Positions 9,319 to 17,550 of a stretch of 64,000 nt of DNA are shown here, one piece after another. The notes below the pieces were generated by a model. The model saw nothing but the letters and a program-made list of their open reading frames with translations. It did not search any database and was not told the origin of the DNA. The stretch is from Bacteroides caecigallinarum (lineage in GTDB: Bacteria; Bacteroidota; Bacteroidia; Bacteroidales; Bacteroidaceae), in the NCBI RefSeq assembly GCF_016902295.1, contig NZ_JACJLQ010000005.1, forward strand, positions 1 to 64,000, given 5' to 3'. Every line of letters starts with the position of its first letter. The first letter of the stretch is position 1. Both the position numbers and the translations under genes were made by a program.

Positions 9319-11769
9319 ATGAGAAAAAGAGTTTTATTTTTAGCATTATGTTTTATGTCGGCTTTTGCGTGGTCGCAAAAGTACAGTCAAACAGAAACCG
9401 GCATTAAAGCTTCCATATCAGACAAACAATATGACGTGGAAGTACAGTGGTTCAATCCAAACAGTCTGAGAGTATTGAAAACTCCTGCAGGAAAAACAGT
9501 AGAAAAGAACAGCATTTCAGTAATTGCCAAACCTGAAAAATCAGGAATTAAAATTTCTACGTCCGACAATGGAGATATTGTAATGAAAAGCAATAGCCTC
9601 ATCGTTACACTTAACCAGAAAAACGGTACGATGACTTATGCTAAAGCTGACGGTACAATTCTGCTTAAGGAACTGGAGAATAACAAAGCTTTTACTCCAT
9701 TCAATGACGCCGGAAAATCAACTTATACTGTCTATCAGGGATTTCAAACCGACAAGGAAGAAGGTCTGTACGGATTGGGACAATTGCAGAACGGCCAGAT
9801 GATGCAGCGCAACATGACCAAAGAATTAATTCAAGGAAACATTGAAGATGTCTCCCCTATTTTCCAGTCAACAAAAGGTTATGGAGTATTCTGGGACAAC
9901 TATTCTGCAACAACTTATACCGACAATGAAAAAGAAACATCATTCAGTTCTATAGTTGGCGACTGTATAGACTACTATTTCATGTATGGAGGCTCAGCAG
10001 ATGGCATAATAGCACAAATACGTGAACTTACAGGAGAAGTTCCTATGATGCCTTTATGGAGTTACGGTTTCATGCAAAGTAAGGAAAGATATAAAAGTCA
10101 GGATGAAACTGTGGGAATAGTCAAAAAATACAGGGAATTAGGTATTCCGCTCGATTGCATCATACAAGACTGGCAATATTGGGGAAATAACTACTTATGG
10201 AATGCCATGGATTTCCAAAATCCGTTATTCTATAATCCAAAAGAAATGATAGACAGCATACATGGTATGAACGCACACATGATGATATCTATCTGGTCGT
10301 CCTTTGGTCCTGCTACCAAGCCTTATCGTGCTTTAGACCCAAAAGGGCTTCTATTCAATATCGAAACATGGCCTCAATCAGGAATTGAAGGATGGCCTCC
10401 AAACATGGAATATCCGTCAGGTGTACGCGTATATGACGCTTACAGTCCTGAAGCACGTGATATATATTGGAACCACCTCAACAAAGGTATCTTCCAATTA
10501 GGAATGGACGGATGGTGGATGGACTCTACTGAACCAGACCACTTCAACTGGAAAGACAGTGACTTTGATCATCAGACTTATTTAGGCTCATATAGAAGCG
10601 TACGCAATGCCTACCCTATTATGACAGTTGGTGGTGTATATGATCATCAACGTGCAGAAACGAGCGACAAACGTGTTATCATATTAACCCGTTCAGGCTT
10701 CCTCGGACAACAACGTTATGGCTCCAATGTCTGGTCAGGAGATGTACAGTCTTCATGGGATATGTTCCGTAAACAGATAACAGCCGGATTGAATTTCTCA
10801 CTCACAGGTATGCCGCATTGGAACTCAGATTTAGGCGGTTTCTTTGCTGGCTCATACAATACAAACGGTAGTACCAGTGCCACCAAGAATCCTATGTATC
10901 AGGAGCTATATGTCCGCTGGGTACAATTCGGAGCCTTCTGCCCAATGATGCGCAGTCATGGTGCAGACACGCCTCGAGAATTTTTCTGGTACGGCAAAGC
11001 CGGCGAACCTGTTTACGACGCATTGGTTGATGCCGTAAAACTGCGTTACTCACTGATGCCTTACCTTTACTCAACAGCATGGGACGTTTCACACAATCAA
11101 TCAACATTCATGCGTGCCCTGTTCATGGACTTTATAAACGACAAAAAGACTTGGAATATAGGTAACGAATATATGTTTGGTAAAGCTATTCTTGTAGCGC
11201 CAGTACTTCACGCCCAATACACGCCGGAACAGAAACAAGACCTTCTGAAAGAAAATGAAGGTTGGGGACAAGTGAAAAAAGATAATGGAACTGCAATATG
11301 GTCAGTTGATTTTACTCAACCCAAAGATATGGAAGTATATCTACCTTCAGGATGCAAATGGTATGATTATTGGACAAACGAGTATTATGAAGGAGGACAG
11401 AATCTGAAAGTCACAACTACTCTGAACAAGATTCCACTTTTTGTCCGTGCAGGAAGCATCATACCTATAGGTCCGGATGTACAATATACAAACGAGAAGA
11501 AATGGGACAATCTGATAATAAACGTATATCCGGGAGCGGACGGAACATTTACACTTTATGAAGACGAAGGTGACAATTACAATTATGAATCTGGAGCATA
11601 TACTGAAATTCCTATGACATGGAATGATACCAGCCATACACTTACCATAGGATCTAAAAAAGGTTCATACAACGGTATGCTGTCAGAACGTAAATTTACA
11701 GTTCGCACTCCAAATGGCAATGAAAAGACAATCACATATAAAGGTAAAATAGTTACCGTCAAAATGTAA
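9319..11769 (+). CDS. Secreted glycoside hydrolase family 31 enzyme
   Basis: 816 residues with a signal peptide (MRKRVLFLALCFMSAFAWSQ), so periplasmic or surface-exposed. The GH31 barrel is clear: nucleophile Asp402 in WWMDSTEPDH, acid/base Asp475 in VWSGDVQSSW, and the substrate-binding motif HWNSDLGGF with Asp504. An N-terminal beta-sandwich and C-terminal beta domains flank the barrel. GH31 members hydrolyse alpha-glucosides or alpha-xylosides with retention; MDSTEP rather than IDMNEP makes an alpha-xylosidase-like or other specialised activity possible, but specificity cannot be called. It follows two sensor-regulators on the same strand, suggesting a small glycan-use locus; no SusC/SusD pair is present. 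The gene ends before a strong hairpin. Confidence 0.93.
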   Translation: MRKRVLFLALCFMSAFAWSQKYSQTETGIKASISDKQYDVEVQWFNPNSLRVLKTPAGKTVEKNSISVIAKPEKSGIKISTSDNGDIVMKSNSLIVTLNQKNGTMTYAKADGTILLKELENNKAFTPFNDAGKSTYTVYQGFQTDKEEGLYGLGQLQNGQMMQRNMTKELIQGNIEDVSPIFQSTKGYGVFWDNYSATTYTDNEKETSFSSIVGDCIDYYFMYGGSADGIIAQIRELTGEVPMMPLWSYGFMQSKERYKSQDETVGIVKKYRELGIPLDCIIQDWQYWGNNYLWNAMDFQNPLFYNPKEMIDSIHGMNAHMMISIWSSFGPATKPYRALDPKGLLFNIETWPQSGIEGWPPNMEYPSGVRVYDAYSPEARDIYWNHLNKGIFQLGMDGWWMDSTEPDHFNWKDSDFDHQTYLGSYRSVRNAYPIMTVGGVYDHQRAETSDKRVIILTRSGFLGQQRYGSNVWSGDVQSSWDMFRKQITAGLNFSLTGMPHWNSDLGGFFAGSYNTNGSTSATKNPMYQELYVRWVQFGAFCPMMRSHGADTPREFFWYGKAGEPVYDALVDAVKLRYSLMPYLYSTAWDVSHNQSTFMRALFMDFINDKKTWNIGNEYMFGKAILVAPVLHAQYTPEQKQDLLKENEGWGQVKKDNGTAIWSVDFTQPKDMEVYLPSGCKWYDYWTNEYYEGGQNLKVTTTLNKIPLFVRAGSIIPIGPDVQYTNEKKWDNLIINVYPGADGTFTLYEDEGDNYNYESGAYTEIPMTWNDTSHTLTIGSKKGSYNGMLSERKFTVRTPNGNEKTITYKGKIVTVKM

Positions 11770-11802
11770 TGTGATAATCTGATTATCAATCCAATCGGAT
11801 TT

Positions 11803-11865
11803 AAATAGGAATGCAATATTGCAAACAAGACGAAACAGATGTTTGCAACATTTGCATTCCTATTT
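11803..11865 (+). terminator. Long hairpin between GH31 and cca genes
   Basis: Arms at about 11803-11827 and 11840-11865 pair over about 24 bases with a small internal mismatch (outer AAATAGGAATGCAA with its complement; inner TTGCAAACA with TGTTTGCAA). The downstream ATATTTTATT is moderately T-rich. Probable terminator of the GH31 gene, unusually long for this genome. Confidence 0.7.
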
Positions 11866-11899
11866 ATATTTTATTCATTGCAGAAGAAATACATTTTTG

Positions 11900-11907
11900 T
11901 AACTTTG
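11900..11907 (+). promoter_or_regulatory. Promoter of the CCA-adding enzyme gene
   Basis: TAACTTTG matches TAnnTTTG, and TTG at 11878-11880 lies 19 bases upstream, the expected -33 spacing. The predicted leader is about 20-25 bases. Confidence 0.75.
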
Positions 11908-11934
11908 TACCTCAATCATTGAATTTCAACATAT

Positions 11935-13353
11935 ATGGAATTAAAAGAACATTTCTCCGATAAAATATTCAATATTATATCAGAAACCGCTGATGAACTC
12001 GGACTGGAATGCTACGTAGTAGGCGGTTACGTTCGAGACCTCTTCCTTAAACGTCATTCCAAAGATATTGATGTTGTAGTTGTAGGTAGCGGTATCGAAA
12101 TAGCTCAGGCTCTCGGGAAAAAATTAGGTAGAGGAGCTAATGTTTCTGTGTTCAAAAACTTCGGAACAGCACAGGTGAAATTCAGGGACTTAGAAGTGGA
12201 ATTTGTAGGTGCAAGAAAAGAATCATACAGTCATAACAGCAGAAAACCTGTTGTTGAAAACGGGACACTGGAAGACGACCAGAACAGACGTGACTTCACA
12301 ATAAACGCTATGGCGGTATGCTTGAATAAAAACAGATTTGGTGAGCTTGTGGATCCGTTCGACGGTATGGAAGACCTTAAGGACAGAACAATAAGAACTC
12401 CTCTCGATCCGGATATTACATTCAGCGATGACCCTCTACGAATGATGAGATGTATCAGATTTGCCACACAACTGAATTTTTATATTGAAGATGAGACATT
12501 CGAAGCATTGGGTAGAAACAAAGAAAGAATTAAGATTATATCAAAAGAACGTATCGCTGACGAGTTAAACAAGATAATCTTGTCTCCTATACCATCGAAA
12601 GGGTTCGTAGATCTTGACAGATGCGGACTGCTGGAACTTATATTCCCCGAACTGTGTGCTCTACAGGGTGTTGAGACAAGAAATGGCAGAGCACACAAAG
12701 ACAATTTCTACCATACACTCGAAGTATTGGACAATATTTCGAAAACTACAGATAATCTTTGGCTCAGATGGTCCGCACTGCTTCATGACATAGGCAAACC
12801 CAAGACAAAAAGATGGGAACAGAAAGCCGGATGGACTTTCCATAATCATAATTACATAGGCGAAAAGATGATACCGGACATATTCAGAAATATGAAACTT
12901 CCTATGAACGAGAAAATGAAATACGTCCAGAAGATGGTAAGCCTGCACATGCGCCCTATTGTAATAGCCGACGAAGAGGTTACAGACTCGGCTGTGAGAC
13001 GACTGCTTTTCGAAGCCGGCGATGATATTGACGACCTGATGTGTTTGTGTGAAGCAGATATTACTTCTAAAAATGAAGCCAGAAAACAACGTTTCCTCGA
13101 CAACTTCAAACTGGTTAGACAAAAGCTGAAGGATCTTGAAGAAAAAGACAGAATACGAAACTTCCAGCCTCCAGTGGACGGCGAAGAGATTATGAGAGTT
13201 TTCAATCTTCAACCTTGCCGTGAGATAGGAGACTTGAAAAGTTATATAAAAGATGCTATTCTTGACGGTGTAATACCAAACGAACATGACGCAGCATTTG
13301 AATATATGATGGAAAAAGCCAGAAAAATGGGATTAAAACCTGCTAACGGATAA
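11935..13353 (+). CDS. cca: CCA tRNA nucleotidyltransferase with HD domain
   Basis: 472-residue class II polymerase-beta-like nucleotidyltransferase that builds or repairs the 3' CCA end of tRNAs. Seen: the head motif VVGGYVRDLFL (about residue 26), catalytic DIDVVVVG aspartates (about 43-45), the RRDFTINAMA motif and the DPDITFSDDPLRMMR RNA-binding helix region, followed by an HD domain with LLHDIGKPKTK (about 284-295). The HD domain is typical of several bacterial versions and may give phosphohydrolase activity. A poly(A) polymerase role cannot be excluded for this family. Single-gene unit with its own promoter and terminator. Confidence 0.92.
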   Translation: MELKEHFSDKIFNIISETADELGLECYVVGGYVRDLFLKRHSKDIDVVVVGSGIEIAQALGKKLGRGANVSVFKNFGTAQVKFRDLEVEFVGARKESYSHNSRKPVVENGTLEDDQNRRDFTINAMAVCLNKNRFGELVDPFDGMEDLKDRTIRTPLDPDITFSDDPLRMMRCIRFATQLNFYIEDETFEALGRNKERIKIISKERIADELNKIILSPIPSKGFVDLDRCGLLELIFPELCALQGVETRNGRAHKDNFYHTLEVLDNISKTTDNLWLRWSALLHDIGKPKTKRWEQKAGWTFHNHNYIGEKMIPDIFRNMKLPMNEKMKYVQKMVSLHMRPIVIADEEVTDSAVRRLLFEAGDDIDDLMCLCEADITSKNEARKQRFLDNFKLVRQKLKDLEEKDRIRNFQPPVDGEEIMRVFNLQPCREIGDLKSYIKDAILDGVIPNEHDAAFEYMMEKARKMGLKPANG

Positions 13354-13366
13354 AATAATATATCAT

Positions 13367-13405
13367 ATACGTCCTATAGAATATCTTAAAAACTATAGGA
13401 CGTAT
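13367..13405 (+). terminator. Terminator of cca
   Basis: The 13-base arms ATACGTCCTATAG (13367-13379) and CTATAGGACGTAT (13393-13405) are perfectly complementary. The following sequence is TATTATAT rather than a pure T run. Confidence 0.75.
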
Positions 13406-13592
13406 TATTATATATTGAGCACAAAACATCCTAAGCAATACACTAAAATATAATATAATTTAAAAATCAGATATAACAAAGTTTTCCAATATATAGCTCT
13501 ACAAGCCACTACAACGCAATATTACAGCCATTAAGTTTCTATTTTTGAAAATTCAAAGAAAATGCAGATTTTTATTTTCGAAAATTTGTTTT

Positions 13593-13600
13593 TACTTTTG
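13593..13600 (+). promoter_or_regulatory. Promoter of the riboswitch-nrdDG unit
   Basis: TACTTTTG matches TAnnTTTG and ends just 6 bases before the first strand of the riboswitch closing stem, so transcription should start at the very 5' edge of the aptamer. Confidence 0.75.
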
Positions 13601-13605
13601 CAATG

Positions 13606-13767
13606 TTTTTCAGAGTGACATCAGTCTCAAAAGGGAATACCGTGAAAGTCGGTAACAGTACCCGCTGCTGTGATTCTTGATGAAACGGAACAGGAGCAAT
13701 CCAACCACTGCCCAATGGCGGGAAGGTGTTCCGTGGAAAGATCAGTCAGAAGACCTACTCTGAAAAA
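13606..13767 (+). promoter_or_regulatory. Cobalamin (B12) riboswitch upstream of nrdD
   Basis: The closing stem pairs TTTTTCAGAG (13606-13615) with CTCTGAAAAA (13758-13767). Between them are the signature pieces of the cobalamin aptamer in order: AAAAGGGAA, GTGAAAGTC, a CCCGCTGCTGTGA segment, the B12-box-like CCACTGCCC...GGCGGGAAGG, and GTCAGAAGACCTAC. The element ends about 30 bases before the nrdD start. Known behaviour of such elements upstream of B12-independent isozymes is repression when B12 is plentiful; the close spacing suggests control of translation initiation, because no separate terminator hairpin is seen between the aptamer and the gene. Confidence 0.93.
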
Positions 13768-13798
13768 ATATTATTAACAGTAGCACAATAAATCAAAA

Positions 13799-16186
13799 AT
13801 GGAAACAAAAGAAATCTGTATCATCAAAAGGGACGGGAAGCGGGAAAACTTCTCATCTGCTAAAATCTACAACGCCATCACCAAAGCTTTCGTAGCATCA
13901 GACCTGACAGACTGCGAAGCACTGATCGACGAAATAACAAACAGAGTCATAAAACATTTCAACACTCCAACAATCGGTGTGGAAGACATCCAAGACCTTG
14001 TGGAAATGGAATTGATGAAGGTAAAACCGGAAGTGGCAAAGAAGTACATAATCTACAGACAGTGGAGAAATACTGAACGCGACCGCAAGACAAAAATCAA
14101 ACATATCATGGACGGCATAGTAGCCATCGACAAGAATGATGTCAACCTGAGCAATGCCAACATGTCAAGCCACACTCCGGCAGGACAGATGATGACTTTC
14201 GCGTCAGAAATAACAAAAGACTACACGTACAAGTATCTTCTGCCTAAAAAATATGCTGAAGCGCACCAGTTAGGCGACATTCATATTCACGACCTGGATT
14301 ACTATCCTACGAAGACTACTACTTGCATACAATACGATCTTGAGGACTTGTTCGAAAGAGGCTTTCACACAAAGAACGGCAGCATACGTACTCCTCAGTC
14401 CATTCAGAGTTACGCCACCCTTGCTACCATAATCTTCCAGACCAATCAGAACGAACAGCATGGAGGACAGGCAATACCCGCATTCGATTTCTTCATGGCT
14501 AAAGGTGTTCTGAAAAGTTACCAGAAGAGTGTAGCTTCAATCATGTCTTTCCTGATGGAAATGAAAGGTATCGACATAACAGAAGAAACTCTGAAAGCCT
14601 GTGTAAAAAAGCACCTTCTGACAATTGCTCCGCCAGAAGATGCAAAGAAAGCATTGGCAAACGAACTTAAATCTATAGGTGCAAACATAGAAAAAGAAGA
14701 TTTGGAGCATATACTGAACAAGGCAAATGAACGTACACGCAAAGACACCCATCAGGCTATGGAAGGTTTCATACACAACCTTAACACAATGCATTCCAGA
14801 GGAGGTAACCAAGTCGTTTTCAGTTCCATAAACTATGGAACAGACACTTCGGCAGAAGGAAGAATGGTTATAGAGGAATTATTGAAATCGACAATAGAAG
14901 GACTTGGAACACATGGTGAAGTACCTGTATTCCCTATACAAATTTTCAAGATAAAGGATGGCGTGTCGTATTCAGAAGAGGATTATCAACTTGCAATGAG
15001 CGACTTCGATGCTGCTATGGAAGGGAAGTTGCAGTTTAAGGTCCCCAACTTCGACCTTTTCCTGAAAGCTTGCCGCACTACGGCAAAGGCTTTGTTCCCT
15101 AACTTTATGTTCCTTGACACCCCATTCAACAAAAACGAACTATGGAGAGCCGATGACCCACACAGGTATAAATACGAGCTTGCCACAATGGGATGCCGAA
15201 CAAGGGTATTCGAAAACATTAATGGCGAAAAGACATCGCTCGGAAGAGGAAACCTGTCATTCACCACTATGAACATGCCAAGACTGGCAATAGAAGCCAG
15301 AATCAAGGCAGAAAGTATAATCGACTCAAACAACAAGGAAGCTATTGAGCAAAAGGCAAAAGAAGTATTCCTTCAATCCGTAAAAGAAATGGCAGAACTC
15401 ATTGCTGAACAGCTATACTCAAGATACCAGTACCAGAAAACCGCCCTGGCCAGACAGTTCCCATTCATGATGGGCAACAACGTATGGAAAGGCGGCAGCA
15501 ACCTGAATCCTAACGAGGAAGTTGGCGACGTCCTGAACCAGGGAACATTAGGAATCGGTTTCATAGGTGGACATAACGCAATGGTTGCGCTCTACGGTCA
15601 AGGACACGGACACAACAAGAAGTCATGGGATACTCTTTACGAAGCCGTTGAGAAAATGAATGAAGTAGCCAAGAGATATAAAGAGAAATATCATCTTAAC
15701 TACTCTGTACTTGCCACTCCCGCCGAAGGATTGTCTGGAAGATTTACAAAGATGGACAAACGTAAATATGGTATCATTGAAGGAGTAAACGACAGAGATT
15801 ATTATGTAAACTCATTCCATGTAGATGTAAAAGAACCTATCAACATCGTGGATAAGATTAAATGCGAGGCTCCTTTCCATGCACTTACGCTCGGAGGACA
15901 CATCACATACGTGGAGCTGGACGGCGAGGCACAGAAAAACGTAAAAGCAATAGCCAAAATCGTGAAAGTAATGAACGACGAAGGTATCGGCTACGGTTCG
16001 ATAAACCATCCGGTTGATACATGCCACAACTGCGGATTCAGAGGTGTAATCTACAGCAAATGTCCGATATGCAATAGCGAGAATATACTCCGTATGCGCC
16101 GCATTACAGGCTATCTTACCGGCGACCTGAACAGTTGGAACTCGGCAAAACGCGCAGAAGAACGCGACAGGGTAAAACACGCCTGA
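13799..16186 (+). CDS. nrdD: Anaerobic (class III) ribonucleoside-triphosphate reductase
   Basis: 795-residue glycyl-radical enzyme that reduces ribonucleoside triphosphates to deoxy forms without oxygen. Seen: an N-terminal ATP-cone (CIIKRDGKRENFSSAKIY), the catalytic barrel, a C-terminal zinc site (Cys742, Cys745, Cys755, Cys758) and the glycyl-radical loop RRITGYL with Gly771. It lies under a cobalamin riboswitch, and the activase gene nrdG begins 15 bases after its stop. This layout fits a B12-independent reductase that is turned down when B12 can feed a B12-dependent class II enzyme, which is not in this window. Confidence 0.97.
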   Translation: METKEICIIKRDGKRENFSSAKIYNAITKAFVASDLTDCEALIDEITNRVIKHFNTPTIGVEDIQDLVEMELMKVKPEVAKKYIIYRQWRNTERDRKTKIKHIMDGIVAIDKNDVNLSNANMSSHTPAGQMMTFASEITKDYTYKYLLPKKYAEAHQLGDIHIHDLDYYPTKTTTCIQYDLEDLFERGFHTKNGSIRTPQSIQSYATLATIIFQTNQNEQHGGQAIPAFDFFMAKGVLKSYQKSVASIMSFLMEMKGIDITEETLKACVKKHLLTIAPPEDAKKALANELKSIGANIEKEDLEHILNKANERTRKDTHQAMEGFIHNLNTMHSRGGNQVVFSSINYGTDTSAEGRMVIEELLKSTIEGLGTHGEVPVFPIQIFKIKDGVSYSEEDYQLAMSDFDAAMEGKLQFKVPNFDLFLKACRTTAKALFPNFMFLDTPFNKNELWRADDPHRYKYELATMGCRTRVFENINGEKTSLGRGNLSFTTMNMPRLAIEARIKAESIIDSNNKEAIEQKAKEVFLQSVKEMAELIAEQLYSRYQYQKTALARQFPFMMGNNVWKGGSNLNPNEEVGDVLNQGTLGIGFIGGHNAMVALYGQGHGHNKKSWDTLYEAVEKMNEVAKRYKEKYHLNYSVLATPAEGLSGRFTKMDKRKYGIIEGVNDRDYYVNSFHVDVKEPINIVDKIKCEAPFHALTLGGHITYVELDGEAQKNVKAIAKIVKVMNDEGIGYGSINHPVDTCHNCGFRGVIYSKCPICNSENILRMRRITGYLTGDLNSWNSAKRAEERDRVKHA

Positions 16187-16201
16187 TTGTAATATGCTGC
16201 T

Positions 16202-16678
16202 ATGTTACATTATTTATATACATATCCTGAAACCATTGTTGACGGTGACGGCATCCGGTACTCAATTTATTTAGCCGGATGCAGTCATCGTTGCAAAGGT
16301 TGTCACAATCCTGAATCATGGAATCCTAAAGCCGGGAAGCCACTTACCGAAGAAACTTTGGAATACATAATCAAAGGGATTAACAGCAATCCTTTGCTCG
16401 ACGGAGTAACATTTACAGGAGGCGACCCGTTCTTCAATCCAGAAGAATTCCGCACCGTACTGGAAAAGGTCCGTAAATCCACCGGAATGAATATCTGGTG
16501 CTATACCGGATATACTCTTGAAGAAATTTTAAACGATAGCCGACGAAAAGATTTACTACAATACATAGACATACTTGTAGATGGAAAATTCGAAGAAAGT
16601 CTCTACTCACCTACCCTTGAGTTCAGAGGAAGCAGCAACCAGAGAATTCTGGACATTAAAGAACTTCTTAAAGAATAA
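16202..16678 (+). CDS. nrdG: Anaerobic ribonucleotide reductase activating protein
   Basis: 158-residue radical-SAM activase that uses S-adenosylmethionine and a 4Fe-4S cluster to place the glycyl radical on NrdD. The cluster motif CxxxCxxC is seen at Cys27, Cys31 and Cys34 ([15 protein letters not shown]), followed by the SAM-binding TFTGGDPFF motif. Length is typical. It is cotranscribed with nrdD, and therefore also under the riboswitch. No terminator is obvious right after it. Confidence 0.97.
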   Translation: MLHYLYTYPETIVDGDGIRYSIYLAGCSHRCKGCHNPESWNPKAGKPLTEETLEYIIKGINSNPLLDGVTFTGGDPFFNPEEFRTVLEKVRKSTGMNIWCYTGYTLEEILNDSRRKDLLQYIDILVDGKFEESLYSPTLEFRGSSNQRILDIKELLKE

Positions 16679-16936
16679 CAGAAAAAACATATATGTAAAA
16701 AACGCTGACAATAAATACTATACAACATCAATACAAATAGACATTCCCATGTCATATTTAACATTACAATCTCAATCATTACATTTTAATTAAGATTTCA
16801 TCAACTAAAACACACAAACATCCTATAACACTTTAATAACCCACAAAAACCGTTGTCGCACACGAATCAGTCAAAAGCTGAAAAATGATATAAATCAAGA
16901 AAAATACATATTAATATAAAAAACATATCAAAACTA
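16679..16936. other. AT-rich spacer after nrdG, no gene seen
   Basis: Very AT-rich, with no coding frame in either strand that resembles a protein and no clear hairpin terminator for nrdG. Confidence 0.5.
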
Positions 16937-16966
16937 TTGCAGATAAAAAAAATATACATACCTTTG
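16937..16966 (+). promoter_or_regulatory. Promoter of the candidate repeat RNA
   Basis: TACCTTTG at 16959-16966 matches TAnnTTTG and TTG at 16937-16939 lies 19 bases upstream, the ideal -33/-7 arrangement for Bacteroidetes. No protein start follows for several hundred bases. Confidence 0.75.
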
Positions 16967-17248
16967 TAACGTGGTTGTGAAACCAAAGAGATTATAATTA
17001 ATAAATAGCACAAAAATATTATAAGGTATTAGACTTACTTAAGGTATTAAAAACATAAGGTATTAGATAAAGGTTATTAGATTAAGGTTAAAGATTAGGT
17101 ATTAGATTTAAAGTAAGGTATTAGTAAAAAAGGTAAAAGGTTTTCAGTTTAAGGATAAAAAGGTAAAAAGAACAATAGGTTTAGTGCTAAGGTAAAAGAA
17201 AGATTTAAAAAGAAGGATAACAAAAAAAACTTGAAAAACCAAAGAAAC

Positions 17249-17275
17249 AAAGAACCCTTAAATGGGGGGTTCTTT
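17249..17275 (+). other. Hairpin near the end of the candidate RNA
   Basis: AAAGAACCC (17249-17257) pairs with GGGTTCTTT (17267-17275). No T run follows, so it is probably an RNA structural element just before the terminator rather than a terminator itself. Confidence 0.65.
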
Positions 17276-17284
17276 CAGGAAACC

Positions 17285-17318
17285 GGCGGCATTCGGAATG
17301 ATGAATGACGCCTTTTTT
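17285..17318 (+). terminator. Terminator of the candidate repeat RNA
   Basis: GGCG plus CATTC (17285-17294, one unpaired G) pairs with GAATG plus CGCC (17303-17312, opposite A), followed by TTTTTT at 17313-17318. Confidence 0.8.
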
Positions 17319-17482
17319 ATTTTATACAACATAATAAATTCATCTCAACAATTGCAACATCATCATTACAATTTCTATACATCTAAAATGAAATAATGAT
17401 TTTTTTCCGTAATTAAGTATAAAAGCACAAAAAATCCTATTTATTTACACGTCCTATATCGATTATTTACTCGATAATTTCT

Positions 17483-17490
17483 TAACTTTG
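17483..17490 (+). promoter_or_regulatory. Putative -7 element of mdh
   Basis: TAACTTTG matches TAnnTTTG and predicts a leader of about 55 bases. No clear -33 element was found. Confidence 0.6.
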
Positions 17491-17550
17491 TAGCGTAAGA
17501 AAAAAAAGGGAACTAAACACTTTTATAACATAACATAAATAATTAGAATT

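Larger units (their letters stand above)
16973..17318 (+). ncRNA. Candidate non-coding RNA with AAGGTATTAG repeats
   Basis: A stretch of about 345 bases has its own promoter and ends at a terminator, yet has no ATG from its start to about 17262. It holds about eight variants of AAGGTATTAG (for example 17023-17032, 17041-17050, 17057-17066, 17097-17105 and 17115-17124) at irregular 8 to 30 base spacing. The plus strand is strikingly poor in C: four in 17041-17220, while G is frequent within AGG motifs. Little secondary structure is expected in the repeat part. Known Bacteroidetes RNA families were not recognised. It could be a regulatory or protein-binding RNA; an untranslated leader is unlikely because a terminator and the mdh promoter follow. 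Confidence 0.55.

Noticed and set aside
12661-13287. 208-codon minus-strand frame inside cca
   Set aside because: Antisense to the CCA-adding enzyme, no promoter or recognisable motif.
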